Assembly: GCF_020880415.1 (NCBI RefSeq) | Contig: NZ_JAJIUJ010000003.1 | Location: 1 to 43,478, forward strand | Length of the DNA stretch: 43,478 nt | Source of the DNA: Xanthomonas euvesicatoria pv. euvesicatoria | Lineage (GTDB): Bacteria > Pseudomonadota > Gammaproteobacteria > Xanthomonadales > Xanthomonadaceae | Direction of reading: 5' to 3' | In this document: one piece after another, positions 1 through 8,150 of the stretch | Numbering within the stretch: position 1 is the stretch's first letter | Layout: each line of letters opens with the position of its first letter | Made by a program: the position numbers and the translations under genes | The notes under the pieces: model-generated | What the model was told of the DNA's origin: nothing | The model's input: only the letters and a program-made list of their open reading frames with translations | The model's database searches: none

Positions 1-843
1 AAAGGTTGCGATGATTTCAATCGCGGCTGCACCCTTGATCCCACCTACGTATTCCTGCTCTTTGCCTTCCTTCGTCGCTTTCTCGTATCCGGCTTCCCAT
101 TCGTTCCAGGCACCGACCGCGGCACTCTTGATGTCGCGGGGAATTTTCGCGGGATCCTCAACTGCGGAGTTCGCGTAGACCGCTGCCGCGCCCATGACCA
201 GATTGCGGAAGTCGCGATCATTGCTGAACTGATGGGCGAATTTAGCCAGGTCAATGGTGTCGCCAATCATCCCAAGGCCACGGGATGTTGCGCCTTTCAT
301 GGCACCGTAGCTGCTCTGCGCTTCACCGGTGCCGTAGCCGCCTAATCCAGCGGCGGCGCGTTCAAGGTAGCTATTTTGCGGATTGTCTCGGGCGTCATTG
401 GCCCACCTCCTAGCTTCTGCCAGGTTGTCGCTGATCTGCTTGTCCGTCCAGTCGAGCGCTTCACCCGTTCTGAGCTTCGCCGTCTCGTAACCAGCAACAA
501 CAGGCTCTTCGATGTAGCGCTCGTAAGTCCGTTCGGCCAAAGACTCGTTGACATTTGCAGCATCCAAAGCCGCATCTAGCCGCTTGCAATCAGCAGGCGG
601 AAGCCTGGAGCTAATGGCATCAATCAATGATCCAAGTTGCTCACGCCCACGTTCACTGGCGTAAGCCGGCGAACTCACAATGTCATTGACAACACCCTTC
701 GCATCCAACCCGTCCATGGACTGATGCGAGTAGATCAGTCGGTAGGCTTGATAAGCGGTGAGATCTACTTGGCTGTTTGCATCAGTGGCTTGGGCGAGGG
801 CAGCAATGTCTGCGCTGCGCGTCTGGCGGATTGAGTCATTCAT
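1..843 (-). CDS. Large toxin-like protein, N-terminal part (runs off left edge)
   Basis: The frame is open for 281 codons from an ATG at 843 to base 1 with no stop, so only the N-terminal part is present. An AAGGA ribosome site lies 9 bases before the ATG. The first 130 residues are polar and helical. Residues about 155-200 are glycine- and alanine-rich (LGGYGTGEAQSSYGAM), and the visible end (GGIKGAAAIEIIATF) looks like the hydrophobic helix that often precedes the C-terminal toxin domain in polymorphic toxins. There is no N-terminal signal peptide, which would suit delivery by a type VI or type IV system. The toxin domain, if there is one, lies outside the window, so the activity cannot be named. 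Base composition is visibly lower in GC than the rest of the window, suggesting transfer. The gene starts 30 bases after the stop of the next gene on the same strand. A toxin role is inference; the intact open frame is seen directly. Confidence 0.6.
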   Translation of the reverse strand, partial: MNDSIRQTRSADIAALAQATDANSQVDLTAYQAYRLIYSHQSMDGLDAKGVVNDIVSSPAYASERGREQLGSLIDAISSRLPPADCKRLDAALDAANVNESLAERTYERYIEEPVVAGYETAKLRTGEALDWTDKQISDNLAEARRWANDARDNPQNSYLERAAAGLGGYGTGEAQSSYGAMKGATSRGLGMIGDTIDLAKFAHQFSNDRDFRNLVMGAAAVYANSAVEDPAKIPRDIKSAAVGAWNEWEAGYEKATKEGKEQEYVGGIKGAAAIEIIATF

Positions 844-873
844 GTCAAAGTCCTTCTCTTCATGATGCATGGG

Positions 874-1773
874 TTAGCGGAACTGCGGGTAGTCCTTGAT
901 CAGACGTTCTTCAACGGCCTTGTCAAGCGGATGGACATCCACACTCTTGATCTCGCGCAGCACTTTCCAAGGCGTATCGATCAATGCGTGATCAGCATCG
1001 AACTCTGGAAGGTGGTGCTTGCGTCGTAGTGCTTGGATGGCCAGCAGCTCTGCCGGGAAAACACGATCGATCGTGGCATCGAACTCATAGCGGGTCCGAT
1101 CAGTGTTCTCTTTGCTACGTGAGATGTGGAAGTCAGCAGCCATTTGCATCAGGGCCTGGAACTTCACTTCATCTACCGTGTTCCAGGCATCGAGCACCGC
1201 TTGGTACTCAGGAATGAGTGGTTTGAGAGGTTTAAAGCATGTTGGAATATTAAAGTGTGTTGAGAAGAGTTCCACCGCAAAGACATCCGAAGTAGCGTTC
1301 TTGACCTTGCGCATCTCAGGCATCGTATTGATGCGCTGATCCTTCTCTGCCATTTCAATATAAAGCTGAGCGCAAGTCGAAGCCTGGCCCCACCACGAAA
1401 GCATCGAAGGCCCCATAGCCTTCATGCTGTCTGAGAACTCCCTGGGCCAGTTCCCAAGATCCTGACGCATGTCGGAATACATCGCATCCCAGCGAAAAAC
1501 AAGAGCACGCAGCTGAACTGCGTGCTGGATCAGGCGGGAGAGATCTTCTGTGTCAGAGCGAAAAAAACCATCGCAGCTTGCTACATCGAAATAGAGCGCC
1601 AGGCGGTCTAACTGCAGGCCTGCCTTTGGGTCCAGCTCACCTGGCATGTCCAAGAATTTTTGGATCGCAGCCTCTGCTTGCTCAGCCTTGCCCTTTGCTT
1701 GGGCCTGTTCCAGCCACTCTCGGCATTCCTGAGCCAGCTTTTCGAGCGATGGATGGGTGTGCAATTTTTTCAT
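874..1773 (-). CDS. Uncharacterised 299-residue protein, possible immunity or adaptor partner of the toxin-like gene
   Basis: I do not recognise the family. The 299-residue protein starts MKKLHTHPSLEK, has no signal peptide or membrane segment, and looks mainly alpha-helical. It is rich in Trp and Tyr, with conserved-looking stretches around residues 200-260 (DFHISRSKEN, DRVFPAELLAIQALRRKHHL). The ATG at 1773 is preceded by a purine-rich GGAAGAAG site. The gene lies 30 bases upstream of the toxin-like gene on the same strand, so the two are probably co-transcribed. Small soluble helical proteins beside polymorphic toxins are often immunity proteins, and some are secretion adaptors; either would fit the context. 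GC is lower than in the neighbouring core genes. The coding call is firm; the role is a guess from position only. Confidence 0.65.
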   Translation of the reverse strand: MKKLHTHPSLEKLAQECREWLEQAQAKGKAEQAEAAIQKFLDMPGELDPKAGLQLDRLALYFDVASCDGFFRSDTEDLSRLIQHAVQLRALVFRWDAMYSDMRQDLGNWPREFSDSMKAMGPSMLSWWGQASTCAQLYIEMAEKDQRINTMPEMRKVKNATSDVFAVELFSTHFNIPTCFKPLKPLIPEYQAVLDAWNTVDEVKFQALMQMAADFHISRSKENTDRTRYEFDATIDRVFPAELLAIQALRRKHHLPEFDADHALIDTPWKVLREIKSVDVHPLDKAVEERLIKDYPQFR

Positions 1774-1827
1774 CTTCTTCCGGTCCTTGCCTGGTGCCTT
1801 TAACTCCGATCCGCTGACCTCAACTTG

Positions 1828-2249
1828 TCAGGGAAAGCCATTGGCGAAAAGCATCGCACTGATACGCTGCCGCACCAACTCCTGGAACGGACCAGCGTTG
1901 TCATGGATCGCATCGCTTTGGTCGGCAAAAGCGGGCCAGAATCATCCTGGTCCGGGTTTCAACAACCATCGCTGGAAGCGCCTCTTTCAGCTCATCCAGA
2001 AACTCATCGATCCTGTCGAGCTCTATGTCACCGGCCAGACCCTCATCAAGTCAACGTGTTAAGAATTGCGGTCAGTACGTTTACTAACAGCGAGCCTATG
2101 CTTTCCTCGCTATAGAAGCTCAGCCACGCTTCGATTTGCTCTGCGCATCGGTTAGGGACGAGAAGCAATGCTCGTTCAAACACTTCTGCCGAAGCCGGCT
2201 TATTCAAGCTTTCCACCAGCGCGTTGTACGCTGGCGTCCCGCGCTTTGC
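1828..2249 (-). pseudogene. Frameshifted gene remnant upstream of the toxin-like pair
   Basis: Three successive minus-strand frames give continuous protein-like sequence but are broken by frameshifts. The first runs from about 2249 to a TGA near 2053 and contains EVFERALLLVPNRCAEQ and IEAWLSFYSEE. The next, shifted, frame continues with GDIELDRIDEFLDELKEA and ETRTRMILARF. After a further shift the third reads AIHDNAGPFQELVRQR and ends SAMLFANGFP at a TGA (1828-1830). The first frame is closed upstream by a stop at 2250-2252, just past the end of the HAD gene, so the N-terminus is missing. The family is not recognised. It lies directly upstream of the 299-residue gene on the same strand and is probably a decayed member of the same cluster. 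Confidence 0.45.
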
Positions 2250-2269
2250 TCAGGCACAAAGCACCGACT

Positions 2270-2884
2270 TTAGCCTTTCCAGCGTGCAAGCAACTGCGTG
2301 CAATCGTGCAGGCGCCAGTCGGCGAAACCGGGCCAGGGATCGCCGGGTGTATTGACCAGCACAGTGCACGCACCGACGGCGCGGCCGCAGGCCAGGTCAT
2401 TGTGATGGTCGCCGACCATGACCAGCGCGCTGCCCTGCATCGACCAGCGCTGCGCGAAATAGTGCAGCCCGTCGGGCGCAGGTTTTGGGGCCGCCTCGTC
2501 GCGGCCGACGATGTCGTCCCAGGCGAACGCATCGTCCAGACCGATCGCCTGCAACGTGATCTTTGCCAGCTCGCGTGCGTTGCGGGTGAGCATGCCAAGC
2601 CGGCAACCAGAAGCATGCAGCGCGCGCACCAGCGCCACTGCGCCCGGCGCGGCGCGTGCGCCTTGGGCAAGCGCACGCTCGTGTTCGAGCAACCAGGCAT
2701 GCTTGGCCGCCGCTTCGTCGGCCGGCAGCGCGGCCAGGTGGTGCAGGATGTCCGCCTCTGGCGGGATGTCCAGCGCGCGGCGGATCAGGGCGAAATCGTG
2801 CGCAGCCTCGGTCAGCGTACCGTCCATGTCGAAGACCCAATGGCGGTAGTCGGACAACGTGGGAGCGCGCGCGGTGAGTGTCAT
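2270..2884 (-). CDS. HAD-superfamily hydrolase (phosphoglycolate phosphatase-like)
   Basis: A soluble 204-residue haloacid dehalogenase-type phosphatase. Motif I is FDMDGTLT, with Asp19 as nucleophile and Asp21 as general acid when counted from the ATG at 2884. Motif II is the Thr of MLTRN, motif III the Lys of KPAPDG, and motif IV GDHHNDL, which supplies the Mg2+ ligands. Between motifs I and II there is a helical cap of about 60 residues, as in the C1-cap subfamily of phosphoglycolate phosphatases and beta-phosphoglucomutases. The substrate cannot be told from sequence. Upstream in-frame ATGs at 2893 and 2932 are possible starts. I chose 2884 because similarity to the family begins shortly after it, but none of the three has a strong ribosome site. 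Confidence 0.85.
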   Translation of the reverse strand: MTLTARAPTLSDYRHWVFDMDGTLTEAAHDFALIRRALDIPPEADILHHLAALPADEAAAKHAWLLEHERALAQGARAAPGAVALVRALHASGCRLGMLTRNARELAKITLQAIGLDDAFAWDDIVGRDEAAPKPAPDGLHYFAQRWSMQGSALVMVGDHHNDLACGRAVGACTVLVNTPGDPWPGFADWRLHDCTQLLARWKG

Positions 2885-3241
2885 GCTGTCCATCCGTGCA
2901 AAGACATGAAAGTGATCGATTCGATGCGGCATGCGGCGGTGCGGCCAACTTGCAGGGCGCCATCAGCGACTTGGCCCAGCGCGGTCGACATGGCGTCTGC
3001 ACGCACCGCCAAGCCGGTGCGTGTGGCGCCCGGTCGGCATGTACTTGCGCGGACACTCCAACACGCGCGCGCCCCTGCCACCGAACGAATGCGCGTCAGG
3101 TTCGCCGACCGCCGCGAGCGCGCAGTGCCGACGCGCTGCAGCGCCATCACACCGGGGTACCGCACAGTCGATCAAGCCCGCCAGTGCTGCACTAGCCCGC
3201 ACACACGTTCGATGTACGCCGGCATGTCATCGCGAGCCGGC
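2885..3241. other. Intergenic stretch with no convincing gene
   Basis: These 357 bases separate two minus-strand genes. Short open frames exist on both strands, but all are Arg/Ala/Cys-rich, as expected of shadow frames in GC-rich DNA. None has a ribosome site or a recognisable domain. No terminator hairpin with a T-run is obvious. Confidence 0.5.
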
Positions 3242-3961
3242 CTACTTCCACCCGGGCATCTGCGTGGTGTCCAGGCCGCCGACCTCGAACTCTGCGGTGC
3301 GCGTACCGCCGGCCTTGACCGGGAACGTGATGCTGATGCGCTTGGCGTTGCGTACGAGCTTCCACAACGCCTTGTCATCGTCGATGAATATGGCAATGGC
3401 TTCGTCGGTGTCGGGGCGGTGCGCCGCCATGGCACGCGGCGCGCCGCCATCGGCCGCCACCTGCACCTTGCAGCCACCATAGCAATTGAAATCGCCGGCC
3501 TTGAGCACGAGGTAGCTGTGGCGCTTCCACTGCGGATGATCGCGAAGCACCAGGCTGACCGGCTTGGGCCCGCTGCCATCCACATCCACACGTTGCTTGG
3601 CATCGATCATCGCCGAGCGCTGCGTACCGCCCTTGGCCGGCACCTGCGAGTACTGCCACAGTGCCTGCATGCGGCGCAGCTCGCGCGCCTGCTCGCCCTT
3701 GGCCTTGATATCGGCATAGCCCGGTTCGATACGCGTGGCAGCCGCGGTGCCGGCATAACCTTCGATCAAGGCCGCACCATGCGCACGCGCCATGTCCCAG
3801 TTCTGCGCTTTCACCGCTTCGTCGTATTGCTTGGCGAGCGCATCGGCCTGGGCTTCCCTGGCCTGCGCCTGCGCGGTGGCCTGCGCCTGACGTTGCGCCT
3901 CGCGGTCGGTGCAGGCACTCAAGGCGGCAACGCACAAGGCCGCGCTCAGCAGATACTTCAT
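3242..3961 (-). CDS. Predicted lipoprotein of unknown function
   Basis: A 239-residue protein with a lipoprotein signal: Lys2, a hydrophobic core and lipobox LSAC with Cys17. After it comes an Ala/Gln-rich, probably coiled-coil stretch (residues about 20-50, many AQAQAREAQ-like units), then a globular C-terminal half. That half contains DFNCYGGCKVQV, with two nearby cysteines, and a region rich in acidic residues (IAIFIDDDKALWKLV). The start at 3961 is supported by a GGAG site 7 bases upstream; an in-frame upstream extension to 4138 would destroy the signal peptide and run into a palindromic repeat. It probably sits in the periplasmic face of a membrane. No function is recognised. Confidence 0.85.
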   Translation of the reverse strand: MKYLLSAALCVAALSACTDREAQRQAQATAQAQAREAQADALAKQYDEAVKAQNWDMARAHGAALIEGYAGTAAATRIEPGYADIKAKGEQARELRRMQALWQYSQVPAKGGTQRSAMIDAKQRVDVDGSGPKPVSLVLRDHPQWKRHSYLVLKAGDFNCYGGCKVQVAADGGAPRAMAAHRPDTDEAIAIFIDDDKALWKLVRNAKRISITFPVKAGGTRTAEFEVGGLDTTQMPGWK

Positions 3962-4034
3962 CGTCGACTCCGGAGAGAATTCAATCTCAACGATACCAGC
4001 CTGCCTGCCGTACCCGCGATCAAACCGCCGGCGA

Positions 4035-4106
4035 CCGTAGGAGCGCACCTGGGCGCGATGGAGCATTCCCGGTAAAGCCACCTCGCGCCCGGGTGCGCTC
4101 CTACGG
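4035..4106. repeat. Palindromic intergenic repeat, copy 1
   Basis: Two 24-base arms (4035-4058 and 4083-4106) are reverse complements at 23 of 24 positions. They begin CCGTAGGAGCGCACC and enclose GGAGCATTCCCGGTAAAGCC or close to it. Copies 2 (28364-28428) and 3 (41223-41285) share the same outer GTAG(G/C)AGCG arms and a similar centre. This copy lies just upstream of the lipoprotein gene. It is a REP-like element able to form a long hairpin. Confidence 0.8.
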
Positions 4107-4153
4107 CAGCGATGGAGGTGGCGGGAGGGCGTCTGCAACGCCCTCCGCTACCC

Positions 4154-6100
4154 TTACGGCTGCGCCGGCGGTGTCGCCTTGGCCTTGGCGATCATCTCGG
4201 CCACCGATGCGGTGGTGATCGGGTGATAGCTGGGCTTGGCCTTTTCGAAGGCCTGTTCGGCGAACGCGATGCCGTCGGGCGTCTTCAACAATTCGGCGTA
4301 GATCGGCAGCACCAGCTTGCGGCGGCCGACGCGTTCGATGAACTCGCCCGCGGCAGCGCGCGCATCGGTGTAGCCGCTGCGAATGGCCAGCGGATACCAG
4401 CGCATGGCGATCTCGCCATTCGGCGTGCCGGTGAAGTGGTACGCCTCATCCAGCTGCTTGAGCTGCTCGGGCTTGAGCGTGGCGCCCATGCCGCTGAGGA
4501 AGTGCACCCATTCCTGCGTGCCCCACTCGCTGGTGACCTGCTTGTTCGGCAAGGTGCCGCTGCCGCTCCAGGCGATGCGTGCGGTATCCACGATCGAAAA
4601 GCTGCGCGAGCGCGCCTTGGCGGCGAAGGCCGGAATGCCCGGCTGCTTCAGCCACGCATCCACTTCGGCTGCGCTGACCGTGTTGGGATGCTTGTCCAGC
4701 AGGTTCTTCTTCAGGTAATCGACGAACTGGTCGGTGGTGGCGCTCTGGAAGGCATGATCGTCGAACCAGCCGCGCAGGAACGGGTCGAATACTTCGCGGC
4801 CGAAACGCTGCTCCAGGAACTGCAGGAACCACGCGCCCTTGACGTAGGCAACCTGGCTCAAGGCCTCGTCAGGGTCGCGCTGGGCCAGCGGCGGCAACTC
4901 CAATACCTGGTCGGCCGGCGGCATGTCTTTGACTTCGGCCAGCAAATCGCCCTGGTCGATTTCGCGCTCCATCTCGGCCATCTCGTTGCCGTACAGCGCC
5001 TCGGTGATGCGGCCCTGCACGTAGGTGGTGAACCCTTCGTTGAGCCAGATGTCCTTCCAGCTGGCATTGGTCACCAGGTTGCCGGACCAGCTATGCGCCA
5101 GTTCGTGCGCGACCAGCGAGACCAGCGACTTGTCGCCGACGATTACGGTAGGCGTGGCGAAGGTCAGGCGCGGATTTTCCATGCCGCCGAACGGAAACGA
5201 CGGCGGCAGCACCAGCATGTCGTAACGGCCCCAGCGATACGGGCCATACAGTTTTTCGGCGGCACCGATCATCTTTTCGGTGTCTTCGAATTCCTTGGCG
5301 GCCTTGTCGGCCATGGCCGGCTCGGCCCACACGCCCGAGCGCGCGGAAATCGGCTTGAACACCACGTCGCCGGCGGCGATCGCCAGCAGGTAGGACGGAA
5401 TCGGCTCGGGCATCTTGAAGCTGTAATCGCCGTCGCGTGCCGCCTTGGGGTCGTTGTCGGCGCTCATCAGCACCATCACGTCCGGGCGCGAGGTGACATG
5501 CGCGCTATAGGTGAAGCGCACGCTCGGGGTGTCCTGCAGCGGCACCCAGCTGCGCGCGTGAATCGCCTGCGATTGGCTGAACATGAAAGGCAGTTGCTTG
5601 CCTTCGGTCATCGACGGCTCCAGCCACTGCAGGCCCGAGGCGGTGGGTGCGGTGTGATAGGTAATCACCACCTTGCCCGGCTGATTCGGCGCTTCGATGG
5701 TGAGTTTGCTACCGAAGGTCTTGTCGGCCGGTGCCAGGGCGAACTGCAGCGGCGACAGGCCGCCCTTGCCATCGTCCGCCTGTACCTGCGCAATGCTCAA
5801 CTCGCGCGTATCCAGCACCAGTTGTTTGGCGGCCTTGTCCTTCCACTCCAGCGTGTAGGTGGCAGTGCCGCCGATCTGCTTGGCATCGAAATCCAGCTTC
5901 AGGTCCAGCGCCAGGTCCTTGATGACCACCAGCTGCGGCTGGGCGTAGGAACTTTCGTCGTGGTTGCGGGCGTCTGCTTTCACGGGAGCCTTGGCAGTGG
6001 CGGCCGGCGCGGTGGGGGAGGCCGACGGCGTGGAGTCATTGGAACAGCCGGCCAGCGCGATGGACACGGCCAGGGACAGCGACAGGAACGGGAAGCGCAT
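4154..6100 (-). CDS. M1-family metallo-aminopeptidase, lipoprotein
   Basis: A 648-residue zinc aminopeptidase of the M1 (gluzincin) family. Diagnostic motifs are FGGMEN (substrate N-terminus binding), HELAHSW (HExxH zinc site, about residues 331-335) and the third zinc ligand Glu in WLNEGF about 19 residues later. The protein begins with a signal ending in lipobox LAGC (Cys19), followed by a Ser/Thr/Ala/Pro-rich spacer, so it should be anchored by lipid on the periplasmic side. Its length matches M1 enzymes of the leukotriene-A4-hydrolase-like group, with an N-terminal beta domain, a catalytic domain and a helical C-terminal domain. The ATG at 6100 gives a proper signal peptide; the upstream in-frame ATG at 6175 adds an Arg-rich tail unlikely to be real. 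It should release N-terminal residues from peptides. Confidence 0.93.
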   Translation of the reverse strand: MRFPFLSLSLAVSIALAGCSNDSTPSASPTAPAATAKAPVKADARNHDESSYAQPQLVVIKDLALDLKLDFDAKQIGGTATYTLEWKDKAAKQLVLDTRELSIAQVQADDGKGGLSPLQFALAPADKTFGSKLTIEAPNQPGKVVITYHTAPTASGLQWLEPSMTEGKQLPFMFSQSQAIHARSWVPLQDTPSVRFTYSAHVTSRPDVMVLMSADNDPKAARDGDYSFKMPEPIPSYLLAIAAGDVVFKPISARSGVWAEPAMADKAAKEFEDTEKMIGAAEKLYGPYRWGRYDMLVLPPSFPFGGMENPRLTFATPTVIVGDKSLVSLVAHELAHSWSGNLVTNASWKDIWLNEGFTTYVQGRITEALYGNEMAEMEREIDQGDLLAEVKDMPPADQVLELPPLAQRDPDEALSQVAYVKGAWFLQFLEQRFGREVFDPFLRGWFDDHAFQSATTDQFVDYLKKNLLDKHPNTVSAAEVDAWLKQPGIPAFAAKARSRSFSIVDTARIAWSGSGTLPNKQVTSEWGTQEWVHFLSGMGATLKPEQLKQLDEAYHFTGTPNGEIAMRWYPLAIRSGYTDARAAAGEFIERVGRRKLVLPIYAELLKTPDGIAFAEQAFEKAKPSYHPITTASVAEMIAKAKATPPAQP

Positions 6101-6220
6101 CGACGGCACCGCAGCAAGGAGAATCAGGCATTTTAGCGCCCTGCGCCGCAGCCTGCCCGTGCCATCGGTGGCCATGCGCGCGATGGCCTGCCACGCGCTG
6201 TCGCAACCGGCTTGCCCAGG

Positions 6221-7111
6221 TCAGGCCACCGGATGGCCGCGCGGGGCGTCGTGCCCGTCGCGCACCAGACGCCGGCCGCCGGAGAACTTGGCGCGGTACA
6301 TCGCCGCATCGGCGCGGCGATACAGTTCGGTGGCATCCAGCCCTTGTTCGCACACCGCACTGCCGGCGCTCACATGCAGCGGCGCCTCGTCGGCATCTTC
6401 GCGCTCGAGCATCGAGAGCCATTGGTTGAGCTTGAGCGTGGCGTCGTCTTCGCTGGCATGGATGCCGATCAGGAATTCGTCGCCGCCCCAACGCCCGACC
6501 CAGTCCTGCGCGCCCAACCAGCCGTACGCCGAGTTCACCAGACGCACCAGCACGCGGTCGCCAGCCAGATGGCCGAAGCGGTCGTTGATCTGCTTGAGGT
6601 TGTCCATGTCCAGCACGAACAGCACGAACGGCCAGCCTTCGCGCTGGGAGGCGATCACCGAATCGCGCATCGCCTGTTCGCAGCCGCGCCGGTTCAGCGC
6701 TTCTGTCAACGGGTCGAACAAGGCGTGTTTCTTGAGATCGCGCATGCCGGCATCGATGCCGCGCAGGCTGCGGTTGATGCCGCGCAACAGGCGGCCCAAT
6801 TCATCGTCACCCTGTTCGGGAAGCGTAGGCAGGCGTTGATCGGCGTAATACGAATCCAGCGCATCGGCAGCGATGCGCAGCGGCGCCAGCAGCCGGTACA
6901 GCGCGACCAAGGTTAGCGCCGTGCCGGCCAGGGTGGCCAGCAATGCCACGATCACCACCGACCACAGCGGGCGCCCGTCCAGTTCGCTCTGCGCTGCCAA
7001 CCAGGCGATCAACAACAGCAACGGCAGATGGATGCCCAGGAAGGTCACCGCCAGCAGTTTGGCGCTGAAGGAGCGGGGAAACACGCGCGAGAGCCCGGCG
7101 TACAAGCGCAT
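6221..7111 (-). CDS. Membrane diguanylate cyclase (HAMP-GGDEF)
   Basis: A 296-residue protein that should make cyclic di-GMP from two GTP. Two membrane helices (residues about 18-38 and 47-72) are followed by a HAMP-like linker and a GGDEF domain with intact active site WGGDEF. The product-inhibition I-site (RxxD, five residues before GGDEF) reads GAQD, so the Arg is missing and feedback inhibition is probably lost. The chosen ATG (7111) has a GGAG site 8 bases upstream. An in-frame extension to 7282 has no ribosome site and is Arg-rich. There is almost no periplasmic loop (about 9 residues), so sensing, if any, would be within the membrane or by HAMP partners. Confidence 0.9.
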   Translation of the reverse strand: MRLYAGLSRVFPRSFSAKLLAVTFLGIHLPLLLLIAWLAAQSELDGRPLWSVVIVALLATLAGTALTLVALYRLLAPLRIAADALDSYYADQRLPTLPEQGDDELGRLLRGINRSLRGIDAGMRDLKKHALFDPLTEALNRRGCEQAMRDSVIASQREGWPFVLFVLDMDNLKQINDRFGHLAGDRVLVRLVNSAYGWLGAQDWVGRWGGDEFLIGIHASEDDATLKLNQWLSMLEREDADEAPLHVSAGSAVCEQGLDATELYRRADAAMYRAKFSGGRRLVRDGHDAPRGHPVA

Positions 7112-7301
7112 CCAACACTCCGGCAAAAGAGCGTTTAGTGTCGCCGAGAGCGTGTGGAGCCAACGCGACGGAAGTCTCAGAACTTCGCTGGTGTATCCAT
7201 GTGCGACACCGCTTCCACGCCACGCGCGATCCCGTGCACGCGGCGGGCGAGCGCCAGCGCACGCTACGCGCGCCGACGCCAACCAGGCTGAAACGACCTG
7301 C

Positions 7302-8063
7302 TTAGATCTTGTAGCCGGAGTGGATGGCCACGATGCCGCCGGTCAGGTTCTTGAAGTGGCAACGCGCAAACCCGGCCTCGCCCATCATGCCCTTGAGCGA
7401 TTCCTGCGGCGGATGCTTGCGGATGCTTTCGGCCAGGTACTGGTAGCTATCGGCATCGCGCGCGAACAACTGGCCCAGCTTGGGCAGGATCTTGAACGAG
7501 TGGAAGTCGTAGATCGGCTTGAACCACTCGGCGGTGACTTCGGAAAATTCCAGCACGCGCGCCTGGCCGCCGACCTTCAGTACGCGGTACATCTCGCGCA
7601 AGGCGGCGTCCTTGTCGGTGACGTTGCGCAGGCCGAAGGAAATGGTCACCAGGTCGAAACTCTGGTCCGGGAACGGCAGCGCTTCGGCATTGCATTGCAC
7701 GTAGTCGAAACCGGACACCAGCCCGCGGTTGGTCAGCCGGTCGCGGCCCACCGACAGCATGCCGGCATTGATGTCGCCCAGCACCACCGCACCTTCATTG
7801 CCCACGCGCTCCTTGAGCAGCACGGCGATGTCGCCGGTACCGCCGGCCAGGTCCAGCACGCAGTCGCCTGGCTTCACCTGCGCGGTCGCCACGAAGTAGC
7901 GTTTCCATGCGCGGTGCACGCCCAGGCTCATCAGATCGTTCATCAGGTCGTAGTTACGCGCGACCGAGGTGAACACTTCGCCGACCAGCTTCTGCTTGTC
8001 CTTGGCAGCGACATCGCGAAAGCCGAAATGGGTGGTACCGGAGGTATAGGGGGATTCGCTCAT
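7302..8063 (-). CDS. ubiE: Ubiquinone/menaquinone C-methyltransferase UbiE
   Basis: A 253-residue class I SAM-dependent methyltransferase, full length for UbiE. It carries out the C-methylation step in ubiquinone synthesis (2-methoxy-6-polyprenyl-1,4-benzoquinol), and menaquinone synthesis where that exists. Seen directly: the N-terminal signature [18 protein letters not shown] followed by HRAWKR, the SAM motif [12 protein letters not shown], the post-I acidic GDINAGML, and the C-terminal end [12 protein letters not shown] typical of the family. The ATG at 8063 lies only 6 bases after a GATAAT hexamer, suggesting a leaderless message. The gene is divergent from the efflux pair with an 87-base gap. 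Confidence 0.97.
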   Translation of the reverse strand: MSESPYTSGTTHFGFRDVAAKDKQKLVGEVFTSVARNYDLMNDLMSLGVHRAWKRYFVATAQVKPGDCVLDLAGGTGDIAVLLKERVGNEGAVVLGDINAGMLSVGRDRLTNRGLVSGFDYVQCNAEALPFPDQSFDLVTISFGLRNVTDKDAALREMYRVLKVGGQARVLEFSEVTAEWFKPIYDFHSFKILPKLGQLFARDADSYQYLAESIRKHPPQESLKGMMGEAGFARCHFKNLTGGIVAIHSGYKI

Positions 8064-8069
8064 GGCTGG

Positions 8070-8075
8070 ATTATC
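8070..8075 (-). promoter_or_regulatory. Candidate -10 element of ubiE (leaderless placement)
   Basis: On the minus strand the hexamer GATAAT ends 6 bases before the ubiE ATG, which would put the transcription start at the A of the start codon. No good -35 hexamer is seen. Confidence 0.4.
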
Positions 8076-8150
8076 GCACTGCTGACGCCGCCATGACCGC
8101 AACCGGACCACAATCGCGTTTTCACCTGCGACCGGCCCTGCGAGCACTCA

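Noticed and set aside
1825..2115. 96-codon plus-strand frame near the toxin-like cluster
   Set aside because: The minus strand here shows protein-like sequence in shifted frames, and the plus frame has none.
2168..4075. A 635-codon plus-strand frame across HAD, gap and lipoprotein
   Set aside because: It crosses two genes with good motifs on the other strand and is Arg/His-rich without any domain.
4112..6136. A 674-codon plus-strand open frame opposite the M1 peptidase
   Set aside because: It is the mirror of a clearly real minus-strand gene in high-GC DNA. The peptide is rich in Arg, Gly, His and Gln and has no domain, while the opposite strand has complete M1 motifs and a lipobox.
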